Assembly: GCA_030428865.1 (NCBI GenBank)
Contig: JAUIEK010000003.1
Span: forward strand, 344,809-408,808
From: Bacteroidia bacterium
GTDB taxonomy: Bacteria > Bacteroidota > Bacteroidia > Flavobacteriales > Flavobacteriaceae
DNA length: 64,000 nt
Direction: 5' to 3'
Shown: in pieces, positions 1 through 7,990 of the stretch
Layout of the letters: every line of letters starts with the position of its first letter
Numbering within the stretch: the first letter of the stretch is position 1
Program-made: the position numbers and the translations under genes
The notes under the pieces: generated by a model
Told to the model about the DNA's origin: nothing
What the model saw: the letters and a program-made list of their open reading frames with translations, nothing else
The model's database searches: none

Positions 1-83
1 TTTATTTCATCTATTCTAGTATCTGAGTTCTGGGCACATATACTAAAGTGAATAAGAAACAAGAGAAATAATAACTTTTTCAT
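1..83 (-). CDS. Secreted protein, N-terminal fragment cut by window edge
   Basis: The ATG is the complement of 81-83 and the frame is open to the left edge. The visible 27 codons read as a classical signal peptide (MKKLLFLLFLIHFSICAQ) followed by NSDTRIDEI, so the product is exported by Sec and probably cleaved by signal peptidase I after the Ala or Gln. The start lies 13 bases downstream of the stop of the lipoprotein gene at 97-447, so the two are probably co-transcribed. The rest of the protein is outside the window and no function can be assigned. Confidence 0.6.
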   Translation of the reverse strand, partial: MKKLLFLLFLIHFSICAQNSDTRIDEI

Positions 84-96
84 ATTATAGCACCTA

Positions 97-447
97 TTAG
101 TTAACAGAAAAAGAAACAGTGCTGTACTCAGTTTCATAATCTGAGTTCATGGCTTTTACTCTCCACTGATATTCTCCTGCTGTTAAATCAACAGAAACTG
201 ATGTTTCAGTTGTAAGTGAATCAACTAGTATTTGAGAAGCGTTTTCAAAACCTGGCACAGCTATCTGTAATTTATAATTCGTAGCGTCTGTTACAGCACT
301 CCAAGTAAACAAAATATCTCCTGCATCTAGGTTTGTATTGTTAGAAGGAGCTATTATCACAACTACATCATCAGATATATCATCAACAAAAATAGCCTCG
401 CAAGAAACTGTTACAATAAGTACTATAAGTATAGCAATCTTTTTCAT
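97..447 (-). CDS. Small lipoprotein with one fibronectin type III-like domain
   Basis: The 116-residue product starts with a signal sequence ending in VTVSC, a lipobox with Cys16, so it should be lipidated and anchored in a membrane facing the periplasm or the surface. Residues about 30-116 resemble a single fibronectin type III-like fold of the kind found in SusE and other Bacteroidota surface proteins: a Pro-Ser strand start, FTWSAV, DATNYKLQI and the typical YQWRVKA strand near the end. Nothing enzymatic is visible. The gene diverges from the pilin-like gene at 543 and is followed 13 bases later by a second exported protein. A binding or scaffolding role is plausible from the fold but is inference. 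Confidence 0.75.
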   Translation of the reverse strand: MKKIAILIVLIVTVSCEAIFVDDISDDVVVIIAPSNNTNLDAGDILFTWSAVTDATNYKLQIAVPGFENASQILVDSLTTETSVSVDLTAGEYQWRVKAMNSDYETEYSTVSFSVN

Positions 448-476
448 GAAATAAATAGAAATTTCTTAAGAAAGGG

Positions 477-484
477 CAAAAGTA
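477..484 (-). promoter_or_regulatory. -7 promoter element of the lipoprotein gene
   Basis: On the minus strand this reads TACTTTTG, a perfect match to the Bacteroidota -7 consensus TAnnTTTG. It ends 29 bases before the ATG at 447. It forms an inverted repeat with the divergent element at 497-504. Confidence 0.6.
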
Positions 485-496
485 AATATTTTATAT

Positions 497-504
497 TACT
501 TTTG
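497..504 (+). promoter_or_regulatory. -7 promoter element of the pilin-like gene
   Basis: TACTTTTG matches TAnnTTTG exactly and lies 38 bases before the ATG at 543. The arms caaaagtaa and ttacttttg form a perfect 9-bp inverted repeat with the oppositely oriented element at 477-484. No good -33 TTTG is visible at the usual spacing. Confidence 0.55.
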
Positions 505-542
505 GGCGTTTTATCTAACATTATTATAATCAGACCATTGCT

Positions 543-947
543 ATGCCTTTAAAGAAAAAAGTTAGCGCATATAATCTTCAAGAACTTCTAGTTGTTTTGG
601 TTATTATTGGTATTCTTATTTTGATTGCCATGCCTAATTTTATGGGAGTTGTTAATAGAGCTAAAAGTATTGAAGCTCAGCAAAATTTAAAAACCATCTA
701 TGGTTTTCAAAAAAGTTACTATTACATGCATAGCAAATATGCTAATGATTTAAAATCTATCGATTATATTCCTAATCTTACCACTAAAGAAGGAGGTAGC
801 GCAAATTATACCTACCAAATAACAGAAGCTAGTTCATCTAGTTTTAAAGCACGTGCTGTAGCCGTAGAAGACAGAGATGGAGATGGTGTGAAAAATATTT
901 GGGAAATTGATAATTTCGGAACACTTAAAGAAGTAGTAAAAGACTGA
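543..947 (+). CDS. Type IV pilin-like / pseudopilin protein
   Basis: The 134-residue product has a class III (prepilin) signal: a short basic leader MPLKKKVSA, then YNLQELLVVLVIIGILILIA. The conserved Glu at mature position +5 is present, while the usual Gly at -1 is replaced by Ala. A long hydrophobic helix with Pro (AMPNF) and an amphipathic helix (NRAKSIEAQQNLKTIYGFQKSYYY) follow, as in GspG/PilA-type proteins. The C-terminal part ends in DRDGDGVKNIWEIDNFGTLKEV, with a DxDGDG calcium-loop-like segment as in GspG. It would be cleaved by a prepilin peptidase and assembled into a pseudopilus or pilus. No assembly ATPase, peptidase or secretin gene lies in this window, so the partners must be elsewhere. 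Confidence 0.85.
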   Translation: MPLKKKVSAYNLQELLVVLVIIGILILIAMPNFMGVVNRAKSIEAQQNLKTIYGFQKSYYYMHSKYANDLKSIDYIPNLTTKEGGSANYTYQITEASSSSFKARAVAVEDRDGDGVKNIWEIDNFGTLKEVVKD

Positions 948-964
948 TCAGTCTTTTACTACTT
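931..964. terminator. Perfect 34-bp palindrome, probable bidirectional terminator
   Basis: Arms 931-947 and 948-964 are exact reverse complements (17 bp each), with no unpaired loop bases on paper. The left arm contains the last codons and stop of the pilin-like gene. The minus-strand thioredoxin gene ends at 981, so the structure sits between two convergent genes and could stop both. There is only a weak T-run on either side. Confidence 0.6.
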
Positions 965-980
965 CTTTCCATTGTATAAC

Positions 981-2324
981 TTAAAGTTTATAATCAACCC
1001 AAGTATTTACTTGTTCTATGGAGCGAGGATGTACTAGTATTTTTAAGTCTTTGTCTAATAACAAATAAGTAGGTGTTGCGTTTACGTAGTATTTTTTTAC
1101 AGCATCACCGTTCCAACCTTTAAAGTCAGAGAAAGAAGGCCAAGGCACATTTTTAAACGCTTCTTTAAATGTTTTCTCATCCCCATCTAAACTAATGTAA
1201 ACTACTTCTAACTTTTTCTTTGATTTCCATGTATCATAGTAGTTTAGTAATTTCAATGCATCTTTTTTACAAGCCGGACAGTCGCTCTTTCCAAATACTA
1301 ACAAAACATTATTGTTATACGAACTTAACTTCGTATTATTATCCAATTGAATATCAGGAGCAGTATTTCCTACTTTTAAGTTAACGTATTTTTGAAGTGT
1401 TTTAGCAAAATCTACATCAGTTACAGAACGATATTCTTCATCTAGAAGAACCTCTGATAGATGTGCCGCAGCTTGAAATAAACTACGCTTTTCAAAATAT
1501 GAATATAAACTTTTGGTAAGTTGGTTAAATAGTATTTTGTCCTCTTTTAAATTATCTAATAAATAATCCGTACTTATATTCATCTCTTGGTATATTCCAT
1601 CTAAAGACTTGCCCATATTCTCTAATAAAAGATAATGTCCTTCTATCAACTCTTTAAACAAGCCGCTTGTTTTAAAATTAGGATTCATAAAATCTATACT
1701 TCTAAACTCTTTAATGTTTTTAGGTATACGTTCTGGATAACTATATACCGTGGCAGGCATCTCATTTACCAATTTTCGCATATATACAAACCAATTAAGA
1801 TACGAACCTTTAGAAAAATGGCTTGCTATATTTTTATCAGCTTGCTCTATACGAGCTATTTCTTTATCAATCGCTTTTAATATTTTCTTCTGTTTGTTTA
1901 GAGGCGTTGCTTTTTCGTACTTTGGTTGTAAATAGCGCCATGCTTTATACACCTGCTGCCTTCTTGCATAATTTTTTGCGATGGTAGAAAACTTTTTATT
2001 ATCAAAACTATTAATGTATTGCAGACTATCCGACTCTCTTAGATGTGTTCCTTTTAGTATAATATCAGGTTCTGTTAAAGTAATTATTAAACTACCGTTA
2101 TCTTGCGTTTTTAAAATTGCCATCCCTTTATAAGTGGAAGGGTAAACTAGCTCAAAATTACCTAAACTATCTATAGTTGATTTTGATAATGTAAAGTTTT
2201 CGTAATAATTAAACCCTGTTAAGGTAATTTGTTGCTTAGCATGTTTTGTTAAGTTTCCTTTAACTACTTGTGCATTTATACTAAATGAAATAAGAAATAA
2301 AAATACAATAGCAAGATGTTTCAT
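981..2324 (-). CDS. TlpA-like thioredoxin-fold protein
   Basis: The 447-residue product has a signal peptide (MKHLAIVFLFLISFSINAQ). A DUF4369-like beta region spans about residues 20-110, followed by a long helical linker and a C-terminal thioredoxin domain at about 335-447. The active site is CPAC (Cys349, Cys352) in VFGKSDCPACKK, and a cis-proline motif ATPT lies near residue 418. This is the usual architecture of periplasmic TlpA/DsbE-like oxidoreductases of Bacteroidota, which are thought to reduce or isomerize disulfides of exported proteins. It lies 75 bases downstream of four cysteine-containing surface proteins (each FISUMP domain has conserved Cys), which makes a role in their disulfide chemistry possible, but that link is inference. 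Confidence 0.85.
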   Translation of the reverse strand: MKHLAIVFLFLISFSINAQVVKGNLTKHAKQQITLTGFNYYENFTLSKSTIDSLGNFELVYPSTYKGMAILKTQDNGSLIITLTEPDIILKGTHLRESDSLQYINSFDNKKFSTIAKNYARRQQVYKAWRYLQPKYEKATPLNKQKKILKAIDKEIARIEQADKNIASHFSKGSYLNWFVYMRKLVNEMPATVYSYPERIPKNIKEFRSIDFMNPNFKTSGLFKELIEGHYLLLENMGKSLDGIYQEMNISTDYLLDNLKEDKILFNQLTKSLYSYFEKRSLFQAAAHLSEVLLDEEYRSVTDVDFAKTLQKYVNLKVGNTAPDIQLDNNTKLSSYNNNVLLVFGKSDCPACKKDALKLLNYYDTWKSKKKLEVVYISLDGDEKTFKEAFKNVPWPSFSDFKGWNGDAVKKYYVNATPTYLLLDKDLKILVHPRSIEQVNTWVDYKL

Positions 2325-2399
2325 AATTAATACAATTTAGTGAGGACTAAATATAAAAAATACAACGGGCAGAGTAAAAGGTTTTAATTATTTTTTTAA

Positions 2400-4535
2400 T
2401 TACTCAGTTTTCACACAACGTATAGCAAGTCCTCTTGATCGATTAAAACTATCATTTTCATCTACTGAAACGCTAGCTGAATTTGTGGTTGCTTGAAATA
2501 AAGAAGAATTACTACCATTAACAGTAGATGTCCAATAAAAAGCCTCTTCTTCAGATGCAACTATACTACTATTCCCTTCTCTAAAGCCTACAGTTGGAAG
2601 TCTTAAAATTGAAAAAGCCGCATATATATCTTGAGAATGAAACTTATTTATTTCTTCCTGAAATTCAGATGCAGTAGGCACATGATATCCTTCAGGACAA
2701 GGATCGTTAATTCCATCTTCCCATAAATTATTTCCTGTAAAGCTAGTCCAATTAGCACCTGAGTTATCAAGAGTCGTTATAAAATCTGAATGATTTGGAT
2801 TTGCCTCAGCAGCAACTACACTACTCACTCTAGATTGTTCTACTCCATCTGTCGTAGTACTAGAAGCCCAGTTAATTATTTGGTGTCCGTCATTAGATCT
2901 ACCCCATTGGTATAAACTTCCATACGATTCATAATCGGAAACTGACAATGCTTGTCTGTTTGCTCCTAAATTACGATTCATCCATGTTTTGCCAGTTAGA
3001 GTCATTATTGTGTTTTCTTGATTAGGATCATAAATACAGCGAACAGACATTCCTGAAGCATAATCAACCGCCACATTATTAATAACAATTGCTGTATTAA
3101 CCAATAAAGCTCCTGCCTGTTCTTCTGATGTAGATACATTAGAAGTCCAGTAATAAGAAGTTGCCCCAGAGTTTTCTAACGATCCGTTTGTAGCATTCCT
3201 ACTTCCAGGAATAGGGAGTTTTAAAACACTATTAAAAGCACCAGATCCGTTATTAGTTTGAAATTCATTTACTTCTTTTTGAAACTCTACAGCTGTAGGA
3301 ACCCGAAAATTTGGAGGGCACGGATTGTTAACTCCATTTTTCCAATAATAATCAACACTAGATAACGTTGTCCAAGATGGATGCCCCACAACAAATTCCG
3401 AAGATTCAGTAGTAGCATTACTAATTTGATTTGTTGTAGTAGGAGTAACTGTTCCTGTATTACTAGATATCCAATTTACTACCTCATGTCCATCTTTTTT
3501 TCTACCCCATTGATAGAGATCTCCATAACCTTCAAAATCGGTACTAGATTGAGCCACTCTATTGGCTCCTAAATTACGATCCATCCATACTTGACCTGTA
3601 GAAGATGTTACTGTAGTTTCTGGTGTTGCATCAGAAATACAGCGAACTGAAGCTCCTCTAGCTCTTCGGGTATCTACAAAAGAAAGACCTGATGTAGACA
3701 TATTTAATGATCTTGCTCTACTAGCTGAAACCGTACTTGTCCAATAACGTGAACTGAATGATACTTCTCCGCTTATATAATTTCGAGATTTAGTTTGAGT
3801 AAACTTTAAAGGACTGTTAAATGCTCCAGACAATGTAAATTCTGAAAAAAAACGAGTTTCATATTCTAATTCTGTATATGTTGGTACACGATATTCTGTT
3901 GGGCAAGGATTATTTATACCATTTTTCCATAAATCATCTTCTCCTATTCCATCTCCTCCAGGAGTAAAATCTGTCCAAGTACCATCATTTGATTCACTTG
4001 TAATAAAATTTCCATGATTTGGAGTATAGCTAGTTGCTTTAACATTTGTTGTTCCGTTTTCAAATAGTACTTCCTCTGTAAAAATCCAATATGCTATTTC
4101 ATGACCATCATTGCCTCTACCCCATTGATACATATAACCCCATGATCGCTGATCGTTTGGACTTTCAGCGATTCTAGTTGCCCCTAGATTACGATCCATC
4201 CAAATCAAACCCGATTCACTAACTACTGGTTGAGCTATAGTTTCTGTTGGTTTACCAGAAAAAATATATTTAAAAGAGCTATTACTAAAAGTATAAACTC
4301 CTTTTGGAACACAATCTGTACAATACACTAACAACCCTTCTGCAGGAGAAGACCGAATAAAAAAATATATTTCTTCTTGAGTTACACGAGGCGGCAAAAA
4401 GCCCTGTGTTGTACTAGTTAAATCTAAAGCTGCTGATGGATGCGGGTTTTCTGTTCCTATACCAACTTGGGCAATTGTAAAATTAACTACAAAAAGAAGA
4501 GAAATAACTAAGAAAAAGAATCTACTTAAACGCAT
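2400..4535 (-). CDS. Surface protein with three FISUMP domains (paralogue A)
   Basis: The 711-residue product has a signal peptide (to about residue 23). A VGIGTENP...LPPRVT head follows at 24-92, ending in YCTDC, a CxxC pair. Three Fibrobacter-succinogenes-major (Fib_succ_major/FISUMP, PF09603) domains lie at roughly 109-301, 312-505 and 515-709. Each has the landmarks W(M)DRNLGA, YQWGR..DGHE, NPCP..YRVPT and a terminal (V/I)RC(I/V). The protein ends directly after the third domain, and no T9SS sorting domain or membrane anchor is visible. FISUMP domains are typical of exported Bacteroidota and Fibrobacter proteins and have no established activity. It is the last of four tandem paralogues, and a strong terminator at 4614-4660 precedes it. 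Confidence 0.85.
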   Translation of the reverse strand: MRLSRFFFLVISLLFVVNFTIAQVGIGTENPHPSAALDLTSTTQGFLPPRVTQEEIYFFIRSSPAEGLLVYCTDCVPKGVYTFSNSSFKYIFSGKPTETIAQPVVSESGLIWMDRNLGATRIAESPNDQRSWGYMYQWGRGNDGHEIAYWIFTEEVLFENGTTNVKATSYTPNHGNFITSESNDGTWTDFTPGGDGIGEDDLWKNGINNPCPTEYRVPTYTELEYETRFFSEFTLSGAFNSPLKFTQTKSRNYISGEVSFSSRYWTSTVSASRARSLNMSTSGLSFVDTRRARGASVRCISDATPETTVTSSTGQVWMDRNLGANRVAQSSTDFEGYGDLYQWGRKKDGHEVVNWISSNTGTVTPTTTNQISNATTESSEFVVGHPSWTTLSSVDYYWKNGVNNPCPPNFRVPTAVEFQKEVNEFQTNNGSGAFNSVLKLPIPGSRNATNGSLENSGATSYYWTSNVSTSEEQAGALLVNTAIVINNVAVDYASGMSVRCIYDPNQENTIMTLTGKTWMNRNLGANRQALSVSDYESYGSLYQWGRSNDGHQIINWASSTTTDGVEQSRVSSVVAAEANPNHSDFITTLDNSGANWTSFTGNNLWEDGINDPCPEGYHVPTASEFQEEINKFHSQDIYAAFSILRLPTVGFREGNSSIVASEEEAFYWTSTVNGSNSSLFQATTNSASVSVDENDSFNRSRGLAIRCVKTE

Positions 4536-4613
4536 TATTTATGATGCTTTTTTATAAAATTAAATTTAATTAAAATACTACAGGAATACATACTTTATAC
4601 TATTGAAAAAGTA

Positions 4614-4660
4614 TTAAATAAACAACGGGCTGTCTATTAGACAGCCCGTTGTTTATTTAA
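4614..4660. terminator. Strong hairpin terminator between FISUMP genes B and A
   Basis: A perfect inverted repeat has its core arms at 4616-4635 and 4639-4658 (20 bp, extendable to 22) around a 3-base loop. The GC-rich part is acgggctgtct and its complement. The outer A/T arms give a T-run on either strand. It lies 14 bases after the stop of the gene at 4674-6866, so expression of the gene at 2400-4535 would need read-through or its own promoter. Confidence 0.85.
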
Positions 4661-4673
4661 TAAGAAATAAGTA

Positions 4674-6866
4674 TTATTCTTCTTTTATACAGCGTACAGA
4701 CATTCCATTAGCACGTGGAGAACCAAAAGTATCAATTGCATTACCACCAGGTGCTTCTATTCTAACACGACTAGCACTACCTACTCCACCATTAGCAGTC
4801 CAATAAAAACCTGAAGTGGGTTGTACAACATTACCACCACTTCCGCCAGAACTCTGATCTCCCCAACGGAACCCTCCTTGTGTCAACTTTAAAGGACTTG
4901 AGAAAGCACCTGTCATATCAGAAGATGAAAATAAAGCAATTTCCGCTTCCCAGTCAGCTAAACTAGGCACTTTAAATCCAGTAGGGCAAGGATCGTTAAC
5001 TCCTTTGCTATCTTTAGGCCACAATACACTTCCATCATTATCAAAAGTCGTCCAATCATCAAATCCAATTACAAACGAAGCATTTGTTGCCTCTGCTGTA
5101 GTAGCCTGAGTTGTAGTTGTTGGATTATAAGCCGTACCTGTTATAGCATCTGTATAGTTTATTAACTCGTGCGCATCAGCCTTTCTTCCCCATTGAAATA
5201 GGCTTCCGTATGCTTGAAAATCATCAGCACTTTGAGCTACACGCGAAGCTCCTAAATCACGATCCATCCATATACGACCAGTAGAACTTACAACTGTAGG
5301 TACCTCATCATAAATACAACGAACAGGATGTCCTGTATTTCGAGGGGAATTAGAAGAAAAAGTAACACCATCTTCTGGATAAACAACACTTACAGCTCTA
5401 TCTATAGCATCACCAGAAGCTACAGTTGAGGTCCAGTAATTATAGCTTATAGTAAAAGCAGGAATCGTTGAGTTTCTATCACGAGAAATAACTCCAGGCA
5501 ACCTCAGAACAGTATTGAAATTTTGCTCTAAATTACCTGTAATTTCTGCCAGTAACTCTACTTGAGTAGGCACTCTATAATGATCTGGACAAGGATTGTT
5601 TATTCCGTTTTTCCACAAAGCATCTTCATCTTGTTGCGAAGAAAGCGACAACCAATTACTATCTGGGTTAACTCCATCATAAACATAGAAATCTGAATTA
5701 CCAGGAGTAGCTGTAGTAGAAACCCCTGTTCGTTCTCTACTTTGCTCTGCGCCATCAGTAGAATTACTACTAATCCAATTTATAACCTCGTGTCCATCAG
5801 CATCCCTTCCCCATTGAAATAAGCTACCATATGCTTTGTAATCTCTAGAATATCTTGCTACTCTAGTGGCTCCTAAATTACGATCTAACCAAATTTTCCC
5901 TGTTGATGAGTATACTGGTTTAGGAGCATTATCTTGCACTTGATTTTTTATACAACGTACGGGAAACGCGAAAACGCGGCCAACAGCGGTGTACTCACGA
6001 GCCTGAGTTGATGAAGCATCTTCATTAATAATAACAAGTCCTCCTTTTTGACCAGGATCAATTGCTGATACATTATCTTTAGCCCAATATATTCTTTGGA
6101 AATTGTCAAGAGAAACATTATCCGTAATACCTGTACGAGAAGTCCCAAGATAAGGAATCTTTAAAGGACTTGCAAACGCGCCTGCTCTATCTTTAGTAGA
6201 CCAAGAATTGATCTCTTCGTCCCATTCACTAGCACTTGGCACAGAAAAGCCTTCAGGACAAGGATCTTTAAATCCATTCTGCCAAAACAGATCTTGCTCA
6301 GGAAAATCTGCCCAAGAATTAATGACGTTTGATATACTAACAAAACTACCAGATACCGTACTAAGATCATCAATAGAAGAAAGACCACCTGGTATTGAAA
6401 CAGAAGGAGATAATTCTATTGCAGTTCCTCCTTCCCCCCAAAGAACATACTCATGTCCATCTGCATCTCTTCCCCACTGAAATAAATGACCTAATGCCAG
6501 ATAATCGTCTTCAGATGTAGCGGCTCTTCTAGCTCCTATATCGCGGTCTAACCATATTCTTCCAGTGTTACTAGTAACTTCAGCAGGCGGCGTGTCAGAA
6601 GAGTTATAAAATCCTTCTCCATCAGATACATAAAGACCCTTAGGAGTACAGTCTGTACAGTAAATTATCAAACCTTCTGCAGGATATTGAATTGCAATCA
6701 TTTGTTGCCTAGTCATTCGAGGAGGTATAAATCCCTGAGTAGCACTAGATAATTCTATTGCAGCAGAAGCATTTGGTTGATCTGTACCAATACCAACCTG
6801 AGAAAATGTTATTACATTAAATGCTAAAAGGAAAAGTACTGTTAATATTATTTTTAATCTAATCAT
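4674..6866 (-). CDS. Surface protein with three FISUMP domains (paralogue B)
   Basis: The 730-residue product has the same plan as its neighbour: a signal peptide to about residue 23, a VGIGTDQP...IPPRMT head with the YCTDC pair, then three Fib_succ_major domains at roughly 101-311, 325-515 and 520-728. The third domain contains YTDAITGTA, FALSS-like FSSSDMTGAFSSPLKLTQ and GGFRWG. It is clearly closer to the single domain of the gene at 7013-7921 than to the other two domains of this protein, which suggests domain exchange between paralogues. In this third copy the usual DGHE is DAHE. The ligand is unknown and exposure on the cell surface is inferred from family. Confidence 0.85.
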   Translation of the reverse strand: MIRLKIILTVLFLLAFNVITFSQVGIGTDQPNASAAIELSSATQGFIPPRMTRQQMIAIQYPAEGLIIYCTDCTPKGLYVSDGEGFYNSSDTPPAEVTSNTGRIWLDRDIGARRAATSEDDYLALGHLFQWGRDADGHEYVLWGEGGTAIELSPSVSIPGGLSSIDDLSTVSGSFVSISNVINSWADFPEQDLFWQNGFKDPCPEGFSVPSASEWDEEINSWSTKDRAGAFASPLKIPYLGTSRTGITDNVSLDNFQRIYWAKDNVSAIDPGQKGGLVIINEDASSTQAREYTAVGRVFAFPVRCIKNQVQDNAPKPVYSSTGKIWLDRNLGATRVARYSRDYKAYGSLFQWGRDADGHEVINWISSNSTDGAEQSRERTGVSTTATPGNSDFYVYDGVNPDSNWLSLSSQQDEDALWKNGINNPCPDHYRVPTQVELLAEITGNLEQNFNTVLRLPGVISRDRNSTIPAFTISYNYWTSTVASGDAIDRAVSVVYPEDGVTFSSNSPRNTGHPVRCIYDEVPTVVSSTGRIWMDRDLGASRVAQSADDFQAYGSLFQWGRKADAHELINYTDAITGTAYNPTTTTQATTAEATNASFVIGFDDWTTFDNDGSVLWPKDSKGVNDPCPTGFKVPSLADWEAEIALFSSSDMTGAFSSPLKLTQGGFRWGDQSSGGSGGNVVQPTSGFYWTANGGVGSASRVRIEAPGGNAIDTFGSPRANGMSVRCIKEE

Positions 6867-7012
6867 TACATGTTTATTTTAGTTAACATAAAATTGTAGA
6901 AATTAGTTACCAAGGAATCTTTCCCTCCTTAGTGTATTAATGTTAAAAACTAAGAACACTCCAACAATTTTTGAGATAAAATTATTATTCTACGCTATAC
7001 TCAAAAGAACTA

Positions 7013-7921
7013 TTAATCTTGTATACAACGAACAGACATTCCTTCTGAACGGGGAACACCACCATGACCTATATCCCCTGTACGAATTCGATATCGAGTA
7101 GCAGATCCTGATGCACCATTAGATGTCCAATAAAAGCCTGAGGCTGCTTGTACAATATTACCAGCACTGCTACTAGTAGCACTTCCCCAACGAAATCCTC
7201 CCTGTGTTAACTTTAAAGGGCTTGCAAAAGCTCCTGCTAAATTCTGAGAAGAAAATAAAGCAACCTCAGCCTGAAATTCAGGTTGAGTTGGCACTCTATA
7301 ACCTGTTGGACAAGGGTCATTACCACCTTTGCCTTCTTCAATCCACATTATATCTCCATTAGGATCAAAAGTAGTCCAATCACTTGAACCTGTTACAAAC
7401 AAATTATCTGCCGCCGTCGCCGAACTTGCTAAAGTTGTAGTAGTACCATTATTAGCTGTACCTGTTATAGCATCAGTATATGTTACAAGCTGGTGACCAT
7501 CACTTGCTCTACCCCATTGATATAAACTCCCATAAGCTTCAAAATCGTCAACACTTTGGGCTACACGCGAAGCTCCAAAATCACGATCCATCCATACAGC
7601 ACCAGCATTACCCGTAACTGTAGATACTGCAGATGTATTACTTGAAGCACTTACAAAAGAAGCTCCATCATAAAAATAGATGCCTTTAGGAGAACAGTTT
7701 GTACAATATACCATTAAACCTTCTACAGGTGATGCAATAGCATTCATTTCTGTTAGATTCATTCTTGGTAGTAAAAAACCTTTGGTTGTACTGCTAATTT
7801 CTAATATAGAAGAAGCATCTGGAGTTGTGGTACCAATACCAACCTGTGCCATAGAAGCACTACCGAAACCTATAAGAAGTAATATAAGCAATGCTTTTTG
7901 TGTAATTGTTTTAGCTTTCAT
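7013..7921 (-). CDS. Surface protein with one FISUMP domain (paralogue C)
   Basis: The 302-residue product has a signal peptide ending SASMAQ (residue 26), a VGIGTTTPDASSILE head with LLPRMN and the YCTNC pair (about 27-95), and one Fib_succ_major domain at about 105-301. The domain runs WMDRDFGASRVAQS, YQWGRASDGH, NDPCPTGYRVPT and GMSVRCI. It is the minimal form of the family in this cluster. It probably belongs to the same transcript as the gene at 7991-8983, from which it is separated by 69 bases. The 146-base gap to the next paralogue shows no convincing hairpin. Confidence 0.85.
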   Translation of the reverse strand: MKAKTITQKALLILLLIGFGSASMAQVGIGTTTPDASSILEISSTTKGFLLPRMNLTEMNAIASPVEGLMVYCTNCSPKGIYFYDGASFVSASSNTSAVSTVTGNAGAVWMDRDFGASRVAQSVDDFEAYGSLYQWGRASDGHQLVTYTDAITGTANNGTTTTLASSATAADNLFVTGSSDWTTFDPNGDIMWIEEGKGGNDPCPTGYRVPTQPEFQAEVALFSSQNLAGAFASPLKLTQGGFRWGSATSSSAGNIVQAASGFYWTSNGASGSATRYRIRTGDIGHGGVPRSEGMSVRCIQD

Positions 7922-7990
7922 AATTCTATAATTTTTATGTAGTTTTTGTTTTAAAATTTGAATTGTTTTTATTTTATGGTTAATCCTAAT

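Noticed and set aside
5948..6480. Open frames of 66-90 codons on both strands inside the FISUMP gene
   Set aside because: They are shadows of the true frame, with no signal or domain and biased composition.
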